Shown here: positions 1 to 9,194 of the stretch, piece after piece
How positions within the stretch are numbered: position 1 is the stretch's first letter
Layout: each line of letters opens with the position of its first letter
NCBI RefSeq assembly: GCF_905397435.1
Contig: NZ_CAJPVI010000044.1
Location: 1-64,000 of the forward strand
Source: Cupriavidus numazuensis
GTDB lineage: Bacteria; Pseudomonadota; Gammaproteobacteria; Burkholderiales; Burkholderiaceae
Direction of reading: 5' to 3'
Length of the DNA stretch: 64,000 nt
Position numbers and translations under genes: made by a program
Notes under the pieces: generated by a model
The model's database searches: none
The model's input: only the letters and a program-made list of their open reading frames with translations
What the model was told of the DNA's origin: nothing

Positions 1-100
1 TCCACCTTCCTGATTCTTGTTGTGTCGCAACTCCAAGATAACAGCGGTGGGCGGTTGGCCCTTTTTGTTTCTAAGCGGTCACGCAATTCGGCGAAGAACC

Positions 101-128
101 AAAAAAAAGCCCACTCATACGAGCGGGC
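101..128 (-). terminator. Orphan intrinsic terminator, minus strand
   Basis: Read on the minus strand, an 8-bp stem with one mismatch (GCCCGCTC / GAGTGGGC, 4-nt loop) is followed by eight T. No minus-strand gene is recognisable immediately upstream (positions 129-1726), so the terminated transcript is unknown; it may be a small RNA. Positions 1-300 otherwise contain no gene I can support. Confidence 0.6.
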
Positions 129-302
129 AACCATCGGGAATCGACGCTCGGCGGCCAGACGCCGGGCACATCTGAAGCATATGTCGGAGAAACATCCGCA
201 CACCTGTCCGGAATGGCCCCATTTCGGACATAAAGAACCCACTGACGATTCCCCTTGGTTTTCGTAGCATCCAGTCAACAGCTAAGAATCCGGGGTACCG
301 CC

Positions 303-512
303 ATGACTCCAGGCAGATTCCGTGACCTTGTCATTCTGGACCGCTACATGAACGAATTGAAAGCCGAGATCAGTCTGCAGCAGCAGCGCGCTGCGCGGCT
401 GACCGATGCTGCCGAATCGCTGAAGGCGGCCGAGATGGTGGCGAGCCTGGAGCGCGCGCTGGCGGCGCTTGAGGTCCGCCTGAACTCGACGCGGTTGAGC
501 AAGGCATCGTAG
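303..512 (+). CDS. Small hypothetical helical protein (69 aa)
   Basis: I do not recognise the family. The 69-residue product is strongly helical, with alternating Leu/Ala and charged residues (LTDAAESLKAAEMVASLERA and onwards) that could form a short coiled coil. I chose the ATG at 303 over the upstream start at 255 because the first 16 codons of the longer frame look non-coding. No clear Shine-Dalgarno sequence precedes it, which lowers confidence. Third-position GC matches neighbouring real genes. Confidence 0.45.
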   Translation: MTPGRFRDLVILDRYMNELKAEISLQQQRAARLTDAAESLKAAEMVASLERALAALEVRLNSTRLSKAS

Positions 513-676
513 GGAGCACTGCGCCCGGGTTGAACCAGGTCGTCCACGATGACACGGTGTGTCGATACTGACGCGCTGGACGCGACACCGGCAAGACGGA
601 TGCCTGCGGCGGATTCCTGCTTTACCAGACAATCGCCATCAGGCAATAACACGACGACACGACGCGGAGAGTGGAC

Positions 677-925
677 ATGAGTTCGCTGGAGCTCTGGTGC
701 ATTGCGCTCGCCGCAACGGGCCTGCTTCTGCTCGCGCGCGTTTATGCCATTTACCGGATACGCGCGACATTCATGGCCGACCCCCGGTTGCGCGAAGTCC
801 TGTACGGCCGCTTGCCCGGCTACGACGAAATGGCCTTCGCACCCTGGCACTGGGCGCGGTGGTCGATCGGCGCATGGCAATCCTTTGCGCTGAATTCAGT
901 CGAGACGGAGAAAAGGCAGGTCTGA
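677..925 (+). CDS. Small membrane-anchored hypothetical protein (82 aa)
   Basis: One N-terminal membrane segment of about 20 hydrophobic residues (ELWCIALAATGLLLLARVYA) is followed by a basic, aromatic-rich cytoplasmic tail containing FAPWHWARWSIGAW. The ATG at 677 follows a GGAG at 666-669 with 7 nt spacing, so it is preferred to the GTG at 671. Family not recognised. The next 290 bases (926-1218) show no supportable gene; the only feature noted is a tandem 9-mer (ctgacatat twice, 1139-1156). Confidence 0.55.
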   Translation: MSSLELWCIALAATGLLLLARVYAIYRIRATFMADPRLREVLYGRLPGYDEMAFAPWHWARWSIGAWQSFALNSVETEKRQV

Positions 926-1218
926 GGGATCTGGCCTGGGCAATGCCGGCGCAAGCCATGTGCGCAGTAACTTTTGCAGGACTTGCCAACCTATGTTGCG
1001 CACAGCCTCCGGCAGATGATGCACGGCCGACATGCGACGGCCCTCGCATAGAGAATGGCCGACAAGGCGATGGCACAGACAATGCTCCGAAATGGTCAGC
1101 TTATGAAGCCGGTGCAAGCGGACAGCTCGCAGCCACCGCTGACATATCTGACATATGGACAGTGCGTGTGGTGCTGTGGCCAGACAGACGGGACCGGTTT
1201 CGCCCCGAGGAGTGAATC

Positions 1219-1428
1219 ATGGCGGACGGTGTTGTAAAGGTAATTCCGGTGACAGGCATGCTGTGGGCGGTGGCCATGACGGCCAATGGCAAGACGACGA
1301 AGAGCGAAACCTTCGCCTGCCGCAGCGCCGCGATCGCAGCCGGTGTCCAGCTTGCGCTGCAAAACGAGTCGGTATTATTCATTCAGGGCCTCGGCGATGA
1401 ATGTGCCGGGACCGAAACCATCCAGTAG
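1219..1428 (+). CDS. Small hypothetical protein (69 aa)
   Basis: The ATG at 1219 has a good ribosome binding site (GAGGAG about 6 nt upstream). The 69-residue soluble product has an N-terminal beta-like stretch (VVKVIPVTGMLWAVAMT) and then a helix (SAAIAAGVQLALQNES). It resembles small DUF2188-type proteins in layout, but I cannot assign it to a family from sequence alone. It stands alone, with no operon partner. Confidence 0.55.
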   Translation: MADGVVKVIPVTGMLWAVAMTANGKTTKSETFACRSAAIAAGVQLALQNESVLFIQGLGDECAGTETIQ

Positions 1429-1515
1429 TTCACGCCTCCCTGCCCGCATCCGGGCAGCCGCTGCAGCACCGCGGCATCCGGCACCGAACTTGTCTTTCTC
1501 AATGGTGACAGCGCA

Positions 1516-1690
1516 GTGCCTGGCCATTTAGACCGATATGGACAAGTCAAAGAATTCCCGCCGCAGGGCGCGGCGCTCAGTCTTCTGCTCGACGACCACC
1601 GCAAGGTCAAGAAACTCTTCCGGGCCGTTCACCAAGCCACGGACGCATGCGAGCGCGCAGCGATTGCCGTGGTTTCCGTTGGCCCACGGA
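1516..1690 (+). pseudogene. Decayed hemerythrin HHE-domain fragment
   Basis: A stretch of about 35 residues including SLLLDDHRKVKKLFRAVHQA matches the first helix of HHE cation-binding proteins, with the iron-ligand His in DDHRKV. The likely original start, MDKSKNS at 1538, is in another frame, implying a frameshift near 1560. After about residue 50 the frame leaves the family and the remaining helices with the other His and Glu ligands are absent. The break coincides with an imperfect inverted repeat, 1668-1681 against 1691-1703. This is a relic, not a working oxygen or iron binder. Confidence 0.6.
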
Positions 1691-1726
1691 CAACGGAACC
1701 ACGCGGCAGTACGAGGTATAGGCGAA

Positions 1727-2239
1727 CTACTTGTTCTTCGCGGCCAGGTTGCGCGCCATGTCGAGGTGGTGTTCCAGCGTTGGCAGCGTTTTCGAGGCGA
1801 ACGATTTGACGTCGGTGTCGCTTGCCGTTTGCGATGCGCCGCGGAACAGGTCGACGGCCTGCATATGGGCCTGCACGCCCACGGTGTCGGCATAGCGGCG
1901 GTCGAACGCGGCGCCGCTCAGGCTCTTGAGCGCGTCGAGTGTGGCGCGGTCAGAGGCGTCCGGTGCGCTCGGCAACGTCACCTGCTTGCGGCTGGCGAGC
2001 TGCTTGAGTTCACTGGCCGCGGCTTCGTGGTCCTTCAACATCTGCGCGGCAAAGTCCTTGACGGCGCTGTCGGTGGCCTTCTGCTGGGCAAGCTTGCTGG
2101 CCTCGATTTCCATGGTGCCGGCCTGCGCGGCTTTCTTCATGAAATCGGTGTCGGAAGCAGAGGGGGCGGCATACGCAGCAGGGACGAGCACAGATGCCAG
2201 GGCGATAGCGAGCAGCTGGGGGAAGCGGGTAACGGTCAC
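1727..2239 (-). CDS. DUF4142 family secreted protein
   Basis: The 170-residue product is a predicted exported all-helical protein of the DUF4142 family, related in fold to ferritin-like four-helix bundles; its function is not established. The GTG start at 2239 follows AGGAGA with correct spacing, whereas the longer frame to 2305 adds residues before the signal peptide. The signal peptide (about residues 1-24) ends at AYAAPSA. Family hallmarks are the repeated pattern FMKKAAQAGTMEIEASKLAQ and later FAAQMLKDHEAAASEL. It is monocistronic and in the opposite orientation to the HHE relic. Confidence 0.75.
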   Translation of the reverse strand: MTVTRFPQLLAIALASVLVPAAYAAPSASDTDFMKKAAQAGTMEIEASKLAQQKATDSAVKDFAAQMLKDHEAAASELKQLASRKQVTLPSAPDASDRATLDALKSLSGAAFDRRYADTVGVQAHMQAVDLFRGASQTASDTDVKSFASKTLPTLEHHLDMARNLAAKNK

Positions 2240-2439
2240 GGGGAGTCTCCTGTTGTGTCCGCGGGCGGGATGCGAAGCCTGTGCAAGCTTCATGCCGCGC
2301 GCCATGACGCACGGTATCGCGTCAGGTCCTCGTGCACCGGGGGATGTTCCGGCGATGTACCTCTTGCAAGCGGCATCACCGGGAATGCATGACCGGGCAG
2401 CCGTTGGTGGAACAGCTGCCCGGTTCGAATGCCAGGTCC

Positions 2440-2871
2440 TCAGAGAACCGGCGATGAGCCAACCCAGTACGGCTCGCGCTCATAGTAGCGGTGCACGTCG
2501 GTGCCCCATTGCGCGTCTGCCATGCTTGGCCAGCTGTCCTTGTTGAAGCCCGGCGAGTTCTTGATGCGGTCGGCGGTCAGGCCAAGGCGGAAACACTTGG
2601 AGTCCGTGTCCATCACCAGTGCATTCCACGGAATCGCGTGCAGCGTGTCGCCCATGCCGAGGAAGCCGCCGGTGGTGAGCACCGCGTAGGCCACGCGGCC
2701 GCGCGGGACGTCGATCATGATCTCCTTGATCTCGCCGACATGCTGGTCGTCGGACGAGTAGACCTTGGTGTCATCGAGGCTCGACGCCGCCATGACTTCC
2801 GGGCCGGGGCCTTCGCCGACGCCGCTGCCCACGATGGCAGCGCCTTGATTCGAGTTGAGGTTGCGGTCCAT
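2440..2871 (-). CDS. PRC-barrel domain protein (143 aa)
   Basis: Residues about 28-100 form a PRC-barrel domain (VYSSDDQHVGEIKEIMID, then VAYAVLTTGGFLGMGD). PRC-barrel domains are small beta domains found in photosynthetic reaction-centre H subunits and RimM. Stand-alone versions like this are common stress-associated proteins of unknown biochemical role. The C-terminal 40 residues (YYEREPYWVGSSPVL) are typical of proteobacterial members. I chose the ATG at 2871 because a GGAGA precedes it; the frame extends upstream to 3357 without similarity. Confidence 0.75.
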   Translation of the reverse strand: MDRNLNSNQGAAIVGSGVGEGPGPEVMAASSLDDTKVYSSDDQHVGEIKEIMIDVPRGRVAYAVLTTGGFLGMGDTLHAIPWNALVMDTDSKCFRLGLTADRIKNSPGFNKDSWPSMADAQWGTDVHRYYEREPYWVGSSPVL

Positions 2872-3300
2872 TTGCAGTCTCCGATCGGTTGTGGGTCCCT
2901 TCGTGGAGCAACCCGCATGCCCGGTCGCCGCGTGGCACCCGGAACGCAGCGACGCGGCTTGCGCGGGCGCTGCCCCGCGCAACGTGCGGAAGAAACTACA
3001 ACTGTCGGTAATGAGGTTGCCCCGGCGCTCGAGCTGGAGCCGGACCATGCCGGCGCGGAGCCGCGAGGCTGTATCAGTCAGGGGCATCAGTGGCGGCGAT
3101 AGCGCCGGAAAGGGGGCGGGAGTCCATACTAGTCCTTGCGCGGAGGCGTTCTGGCCGATGAGGCGCCTGCCGCTTGCGGCGGCAATAGGGCGACAACGGC
3201 AGCGCACGCTGTTCGACGCGCTGGAGTGCACGACAGATTCCACGTGGGCCACGCAAGTTCGTGACAACACCGGGGATGCCGGCAACTTCAGGCAGGGAAT

Positions 3301-3336
3301 GTCAAGTGATGACATACCGTCAAGTGATGACATACC
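3301..3336. repeat. Perfect 18-bp tandem duplication upstream of the hybrid kinase
   Basis: The unit gtcaagtgatgacatacc occurs twice head to tail, at 3301-3318 and 3319-3336, within the 558-base gene-free stretch 2872-3429. It lies about 95 bases before the start of the CheB-CheR kinase gene and could be a repeated operator or a slippage product. I see no other clear feature in this intergenic region. Confidence 0.7.
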
Positions 3337-3429
3337 GGTATGCCCGTACCGCCACATTCCATTGTCCTGGCAAGGACGTTGCGTAGTAACATCTTTGTCT
3401 TACCTGTTCTTCAGAATGCAAGCGCCACG

Positions 3430-6400
3430 ATGGCTCCATCCCGAGTGAAATCGCTCCCCAGTCAACTCACTTTTCCCGTCGTCGGCATTGGTGCGTCCGC
3501 CGGTGGGATTGAAGCGCTCAAGTCGTTTTTCGAGACGTTGCCGGGGCGTACCGGCGCCGCTTATGTGATCGTGGTGCATCTCTCGCCCGATCATGCCAGC
3601 CACCTGCCGGCGGTGATCAGTGCCGTCACATCCATGCCCGTGACGCAGGTGACGGAAGTCACCTCCATCGAGGTGAACAATGTCTATGTGATCGCGCCGT
3701 CCATGACGCTGTCGATGATGGACGGCTGCCTCAGGGTCGAACCCGAAGCCGGGCGCGATACGCACCGCGCGGCTATCGACCTGTTCTTCCGGTCGCTGGC
3801 CGAGGCGCACCGCGAACGCGCGGCCGCCATCGTGCTGTCTGGTGCGGGTGCGGACGGTTCGGTCGGTATTACGCGCGTTAAGGAGATGGGCGGCATCGTG
3901 ATGGCCCAGCAGCCGGAAGATGCCGCGTTTTCCAGCATGCCGCGCGCCGCGGTCAATACAGGCCAGGTCGACATCATCCTGCCGGTGCCGGAGATGGCGC
4001 AGAAGCTCATGGAGCTGTGGTCGAACGCGAACCGCATCCACCTGCCGACGGGCGACGAAGCCGGCGGCAGCCTCGCGGGCACGGCCGATACCGAGCACAT
4101 CCTGCGCGAGATCATGGTGATCCTGCGCACGCGTACCTCGCATGACTTCCGCCAGTACAAGCGCGCGACGGTCCTGCGCCGCATCGAACGGCGCATGCAG
4201 GTGAACGGGCTCAGCGAGCTGTCCGAGTACCGCGATTTCCTGCACGGGCACCCTGAGGAAACGCCGCTGCTGCTGCAGGACATGCTGATCAGCGTGACCA
4301 ACTTCTTCCGCGACCGCGAGGCATTCGACGCGTTGCGCAGTGAAGTGCTCCCGCAGATCATCGAAAGCCGGCGTTCGGAAGGCGACCCGATCCGTGTCTG
4401 GAGCGCGGGCTGCGCGACTGGCGAAGAGGCGTACTCCCTGGCCATGTTGTTGCAGGAAGCCACAGGAAACGCGTCGGAAGCGGTGCAATACCAGGTGTTC
4501 GCGACGGATATCGACGAGCGCGCGATCGCCCACGCACGGTCGGGGCTGTATCCGGAATCGATCCTGGCTGACGTCGATGCCGGCCGCGTGCGCCAGTTCC
4601 TGACGCGCGACGCCGGGCACTACCGCATCAAGAAGGAACTGCGCGAACACGTCCTGTTTGCGCTGCACAACGTGCTGCGCGACCCGCCGTTTTCGCGGCT
4701 CGACATGGTGTGCTGCCGCAACATGCTGATCTACCTCGACCGCGAGGCGCAGCTTGACGTACTTCGCACCTTCCATTTCGCGCTGCGTCCGGGCGGCATC
4801 TTGTTCCTGGGCGGTTCCGAGGCCGCGGACAGCGTCGGCAACCTGTTCAGCGTGGTCGACAAGAAGGCCCGCATCTACCGCGCCAACGTGGCCGTGCGGG
4901 CCGATGCGCCCATGCCCCACGCGCCGACGACCGTGGCGTCCAGCCTGCCGATGACGATCACGCCGCCGCTGGGCCGCCGCAAGTTCTCGTTCGGCGACCT
5001 GCACCAGCGCGTGATCGAGCAGCACGCGCCGCCCAGCGTGCTGGTCAGCCGCGATTCCGACATCGTCCACCTGTCGGACCGTGCCGGGCGCTTCCTGCAA
5101 TATGCGGGGGGGGGAGCCTTCGCACAACATCATCGCGGCGGTGCGTCCCGAACTGCGGCTGGAGTTGCGCACGGCGATATTCCAGGCGCTGCAGGCCAAT
5201 CACAGCGTGGAGGCGCGGCGCGTCCAGCTTGAGCGCGACGGCCGGCGCTTCTTCGTGAACATGATCGCGCGGCCCGTCCATGACGTGGAAGCCAACGCGG
5301 ACTTTGTGCTGATCCTGTTCGACGAGGTCGAGGACAGCATGGCCGAGGCCGATGCGGCTGCCGTGAGACCGCAGCGCGACCCGATGGTCAGCCAGCTCGA
5401 AGGCGAGCTCCAGCGTACCAAGGAGCAGCTGCAGGCCACCATCGAGCAGTCGGAGACGTCGACCGAAGAGCTCAAGGCTTCGAACGAGGAGCTGCAGGCC
5501 ATCAACGAGGAACTACGCTCGGCCACGGAAGAGCTGGAAACCAGCAAGGAAGAGCTGCAATCGATCAACGAAGAACTCACGACGGTCAATGCGGAGCTCA
5601 AGTCGAAGGTCGAGGAGACCAGCAAGATCAATGACGACCTGCAGAACCTGATCACCGCGAACGACATCGGCACGATCTTCGTCGACCGCAATATCCGTAT
5701 CAAGCGCTATACGCCGCGGGCCACGGACGTGTTCAGCATCATCCCGTCGGACATCGGCCGCTCGCTGCTCGACATCACGCATCGCCTCGAATACGACAAG
5801 CTGTCGGACGACGCCGCCGAGGCGTTCGATTCGCTGCGGCTGATCGAGCGCGAAGTCCGCAGCAGCGATGGCCGCTGGTACCTCGCCCGGTTCCTGCCGT
5901 ACCGGACCACTGAAGACCGCATCGATGGCGCCGTGCTGTCATTCATCGACATCACGTCGCGGCGCGCCGCGGAGGACCGGCTGCGCGACGGCGAGCTGCG
6001 CATGCGTATCGTGGCCGAAAGCACGCGCGACTACGCCATCATCACGTTTGACGACGATGGCCGCGTGACGAGCTGGAACGTGGGCGCGCACCGGCTCTTC
6101 GGCTATGACGAGTCCGAAATGCTGGGCCGGCCGGCCGATGTCCTGTTCACGCCGGAGGACCGCGAACAACGCGTACCGGCGGAGGAAATGGCACAGGCGC
6201 GCAAGTACGGACGCGTCGAGGAAGACCGCTGGCACTTGCGCAAGGACGGCACCCGCTTCCGTTCGAGTGGTGTGCTATCGCGGCTGGATACCGCCGGTAT
6301 CAGCGGCTACGCGAAGATCGCGCGCGACCTTGACGAGGTGCTGCCGCAAGGTGCGCCGCGCAATGACCCGACCTGGCGGCAGGACGACGATCACGTGCGG

Positions 6401-7495
6401 AGCGACGAGTTCCTGGCGGTGGTTTCGCACGAACTCAAGCATCCGCTGAACCTGATCAGCGCGAGTAGCGAGCTGATCGCGCGCTCGGCCGAGGCGCGGC
6501 GCAACCCGGTCATCGCGCGGGCGACCTCGACGATCCGGCGTACCGTGCAGAACCAGGCGCAGATCATCGATGACCTGCTCGACATGTCGCGCGTGCGTAC
6601 CGGCAAGCTGTCGCTCACGCGGGACCCGATCGACTGGCGCGAAGTCGTCCAGCGCGTGTGCGACGCCGTGCAGGAAGACGCGGCGAGCAAGAATCTGACG
6701 CTGCATTGCAATCTGTCGGGGACGCCGGTCTGGATCAATGCCGATGTCACCCGAATCGAGCAGGTGGTCTGGAACCTGATCAGCAATGCGCTGAAGTTCA
6801 CGCGCGAGGGCGACGAGATCAGCGTCACGCTCGAGAACGAGGGTGATCGTGCCAGGCTGGTGGTCAAGGACAGCGGCCATGGCATCGACGCGCAGGTGCT
6901 GCCCCATATCTTCGACATGTTCCGCCAGGGCGCCAATGCGCGCGGGCGGCAGAGCGGCCTGGGGATCGGCCTGTCGCTGGTCAAGGAGATCGTGACGCTG
7001 CATGGCGGCACGGTTTCCGCGAGTTCCACGGGACTCGGCCATGGCGCGACCTTCACTGTCGAGTTGCCGGCGGGCTCCGACTCGCGCATCGATGACACCG
7101 AGCCGCCGGTGACGCCGTCACTGCTGCGCGGATTGCGCGTCATGCTCGTGGACGACGATGCGCCGACGGTCGAGACGTTCCGGATGCTGCTCGAATCCGA
7201 AGGCGCTGTCGTGCAGGTTGCGACGGATGCCGAGGTGGCACTCGGGGAGATGGCGGCGAGCCCGCCGGACCTGTTGCTGTCCGACCTCGGCATGCCGGGC
7301 ATGGACGGCTTCGAGCTGCTGCGCGCCGCGCGCAAGCTGCCGGGCCTGGAAGGATTGAGGGCTGTCGCCCTCAGTGGCTACGGGCAGCAGCGCGACATCG
7401 ACGCGGCCCTGGAGGCGGGGTTCGACGCCCACGTGTCCAAGCCGATCGTGCTGGACACGCTGCTTACGACGCTGATTCAGCTTCGCAAGGACTGA
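3430..7495 (+). CDS. CheB-CheR-PAS-histidine kinase-receiver hybrid protein, frameshifted at a G9 tract
   Basis: Domains in order (residues after frame repair): CheB methylesterase (about 15-200) with catalytic Ser23 in GASAGG, His50 in VVHLSPDH and an Asp in GAGADGS; CheR methyltransferase (about 225-480) with SAM motif SAGCATGEEAYSLAM; a 90-residue Glu-rich coiled coil (about 650-740); two PAS-like sensor domains (about 740-960); HisKA with phospho-acceptor His in VVSHELKHP (about 1000); HATPase (NLISNALKFT, DSGHGI); and a C-terminal receiver with Asp in LLLSDLGMPGMDG. The frame breaks in the G9 run 5106-5114. Removing one G restores the family sequence YAGGEPSHN, so the window has one extra base. 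As written, two products result: 3430-5232 (CheB-CheR only) and a second half readable in the other frame to 7495. The start at 3430 has no strong Shine-Dalgarno. Confidence 0.85.
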
Positions 7496-7499
7496 CAAC

Positions 7500-7550
7500 G
7501 TCGGGCGCCAGGCCCTGGTCCTTGTCGGGGCCAGGCGCCTGACGCCCGAC
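7500..7550 (+). terminator. Long GC-rich stem-loop after the hybrid kinase gene
   Basis: An extended hairpin begins a few bases after the stop codon at 7495: gtcgggcg at 7500-7507 pairs with cgcccgac at 7543-7550, with a further inner stem. The following sequence is T-rich (ggtgttgttgcc) but has no uninterrupted T run, so it is a weak or factor-assisted terminator. Confidence 0.5.
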
Positions 7551-7598
7551 GGTGTTGTTGCCTTGTTGTCGTGTCACTCTCACACACCGTTGCCGCAA

Positions 7599-8141
7599 TT
7601 ACCGGCTGCGCGATCGCACACGCGACGCCGCGGCGACCTGCTGGCGCAAGCGATTGCGCTGTTTGCGCAGCGACGCCACGGTGTGGCACAGGGTGTGCAA
7701 CAGCATCTCTGTGAACTCGGTAGGCAGGCCGTCGGCGCGAAGCTGGCGCGCGAACCGGATCTGGCGACGGAGATTGCTGCGGACCTCGCAGATATGGCGT
7801 TCGAGGTCGAGCAATTGCCGCCTGGCGCAGTCAGTGGCCGCAGAGGGGCGCGGCAGGATCTTGTGCTGCAGCACCGTCGCATCGCCGTCTGCGGCGCAAG
7901 GGGCCTCCTCGGCCTCCTCCGGCTCCGCAGGCTCAGAGCTGGTATGCATATCGATCCAGCTTTTCGCCCACGCAAGCCCCTGGGCTTGCGCGCGTTCGCG
8001 GGTCCGGTAGAACCCCAGTTCGCCCGACTCGACCAGCACGGCGCCGGCACGTACCACGCAACCGGTCGCCTGCCAGGTGTCGTCGGACAGCAAAGTTGCT
8101 GAACCTTCGACGGTATGGTCGTAGTATTGTTGGGTCGTCAT
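7599..8141 (-). CDS. Hypothetical protein (180 aa)
   Basis: Family not recognised. The N-terminal half is beta-rich (TLLSDDTWQATGCVVRAGAVL and onwards) with a short conserved-looking helix RERAQAQGLAWAKSWIDMH, like small stress or DUF proteins of Burkholderiaceae. A Glu/Pro/Ala-rich linker (SEPAEPEEAEEAP) leads to a basic helical C-terminus ending RVRSRSR, which could bind nucleic acid. The ATG at 8141 is preferred to 8192 because the added residues are low-complexity and basic. Upstream lies a 13-mer (ttttcgtgtctcc) present twice, at 8149-8161 and 8209-8221. Confidence 0.6.
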   Translation of the reverse strand: MTTQQYYDHTVEGSATLLSDDTWQATGCVVRAGAVLVESGELGFYRTRERAQAQGLAWAKSWIDMHTSSEPAEPEEAEEAPCAADGDATVLQHKILPRPSAATDCARRQLLDLERHICEVRSNLRRQIRFARQLRADGLPTEFTEMLLHTLCHTVASLRKQRNRLRQQVAAASRVRSRSR

Positions 8142-8330
8142 CGGCACTTTTTCGTGTCTCCGGTGGAGGCCGCGCCGCATGCGTGACTGCAACCGGCCGT
8201 AGTATTTATTTTCGTGTCTCCAAGGAGATGGTAAGAAAGGTTGCTTCTCGCTGATATGTCAGGGAGCCGTCGAGAATGCAATAATTCCGGACACCTAGGG
8301 TGCGCCGCTGGCCTGCGGCAAGGAGATGGA

Positions 8331-8924
8331 ATGCCGACTACGTATCTTTATACGAATCAGGCAGGGAGCCTCAGCGAATTCGAGAACGAATGCATGGCGC
8401 TGGATGCCGCCGGGTATGTCGTCAACATTGGCAATGCCTGGTGGGAACGCTCGTTGGTGACGGGGCCGGCGATGCAGCGCCCCGCCTTCCAGCAAATGTC
8501 GCGGCGGCTGCGTGCGGGCGACACCATCGTTACCGCCACGCTCGCGAGCCTGGGTTGCAACCTGCGCGATGTCATCGCCACGCTGCAGCGTTGCTGGTCG
8601 CTGGGCGTGCGGGTGCATTGCGCGGAAGTTGGCGATGAGAACCTGTCCGCGCCGAGTTCGGTGACCATGCGGACCTTGCATGCCGTCGACAATCTCGAGC
8701 GACAAGGCCGCAGCGCCCGCATGAAGCAGAGCGCGCAGGAGGCCGTCGGCCGCGGTGCCCGGCTCGGCCGCAAGCCTTTGCTCGAACCCGATATGCACGA
8801 GGAAATCCGCGCGGCGATCCGTGTCGGGACATCGATCAGCGAGCTTGCACGTACGCTGCGCGTGTCGCGCCAGACGATCATGCGGATCCGCGATGGTTGC
8901 CCGGCACGCACCGAGGGGTTTTGA
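8331..8924 (+). CDS. Serine-recombinase-like DNA-binding protein with a degenerate active site
   Basis: The 197-residue product has the outline of a resolvase/invertase: an N-terminal catalytic-type fold, a long connecting helix (LERQGRSARMKQSAQEAVGRGARLGRKP) and a C-terminal helix-turn-helix (ISELARTLRVSRQTIMRIRDG). The residues needed for strand exchange are missing: the family's Y-A-R-V-S motif is YLYTN here, so the nucleophilic serine is replaced by Asn9. The DRLGR motif is ASLGC, losing both catalytic arginines. It probably acts as a DNA-binding regulator, or is a decaying recombinase. The ATG at 8331 follows AAGGAGATGG at 8320-8329. It lies next to tRNA-Leu, a common integration neighbourhood. 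Confidence 0.75.
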   Translation: MPTTYLYTNQAGSLSEFENECMALDAAGYVVNIGNAWWERSLVTGPAMQRPAFQQMSRRLRAGDTIVTATLASLGCNLRDVIATLQRCWSLGVRVHCAEVGDENLSAPSSVTMRTLHAVDNLERQGRSARMKQSAQEAVGRGARLGRKPLLEPDMHEEIRAAIRVGTSISELARTLRVSRQTIMRIRDGCPARTEGF

Positions 8925-8993
8925 CATCCACGCACATCCCCGAGCAATTTCTGTCGTCGTGACGGCGCCCTGAACGCGTCGGACGCATCAATG

Positions 8994-9023
8994 AAAAAAG
9001 GCTTGCCGAAGCAAGCCTTTTTC
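8994..9023. terminator. Bidirectional intrinsic terminator for tRNA-Leu and the recombinase-like gene
   Basis: A perfect stem aaaggcttgc / gcaagccttt with a CGAA loop has an A-run on its left and a T-run on its right. It can end transcription in both directions: the minus-strand tRNA transcript and the plus-strand recombinase-like gene ending at 8924. Confidence 0.85.
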
Positions 9024-9037
9024 AAACTTCCAAATCT

Positions 9038-9124
9038 TGGTGCCCAGGAGAGGACTCGAACCTCCACAGTGTTGCCACCGCTAGGACCTGAACCTAGTGC
9101 GTCTACCAATTCCGCCACCTGGGC
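9038..9124 (-). tRNA. tRNA-Leu(CAG)
   Basis: The 87-nt gene starts GCCCAGG (9124 downwards) and ends CCTGGGC-A-CCA, giving a perfect 7-bp acceptor stem with encoded CCA. The anticodon stem CTAGG/CCTAG encloses loop TTCAGGT, so the anticodon is CAG, reading CUG, the dominant Leu codon in this GC-rich genome. A long variable arm (GCGGTGGCAACACTGT) confirms the class II leucine type, and the T-loop GGTTCGAGTCC is present. A terminator follows at 8994-9023. Confidence 0.95.
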
Positions 9125-9194
9125 AAGTGAGCTGCGCATTGTATCAAAGGATCTGGAAAATGCAAGCGGTACCTCGCATTTTCCGATCGTGGCG

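Noticed and set aside
3400..5199. 599-codon minus-strand frame opposite the CheB-CheR part
   Set aside because: Same kind of GC shadow; no ribosome binding site or domain.
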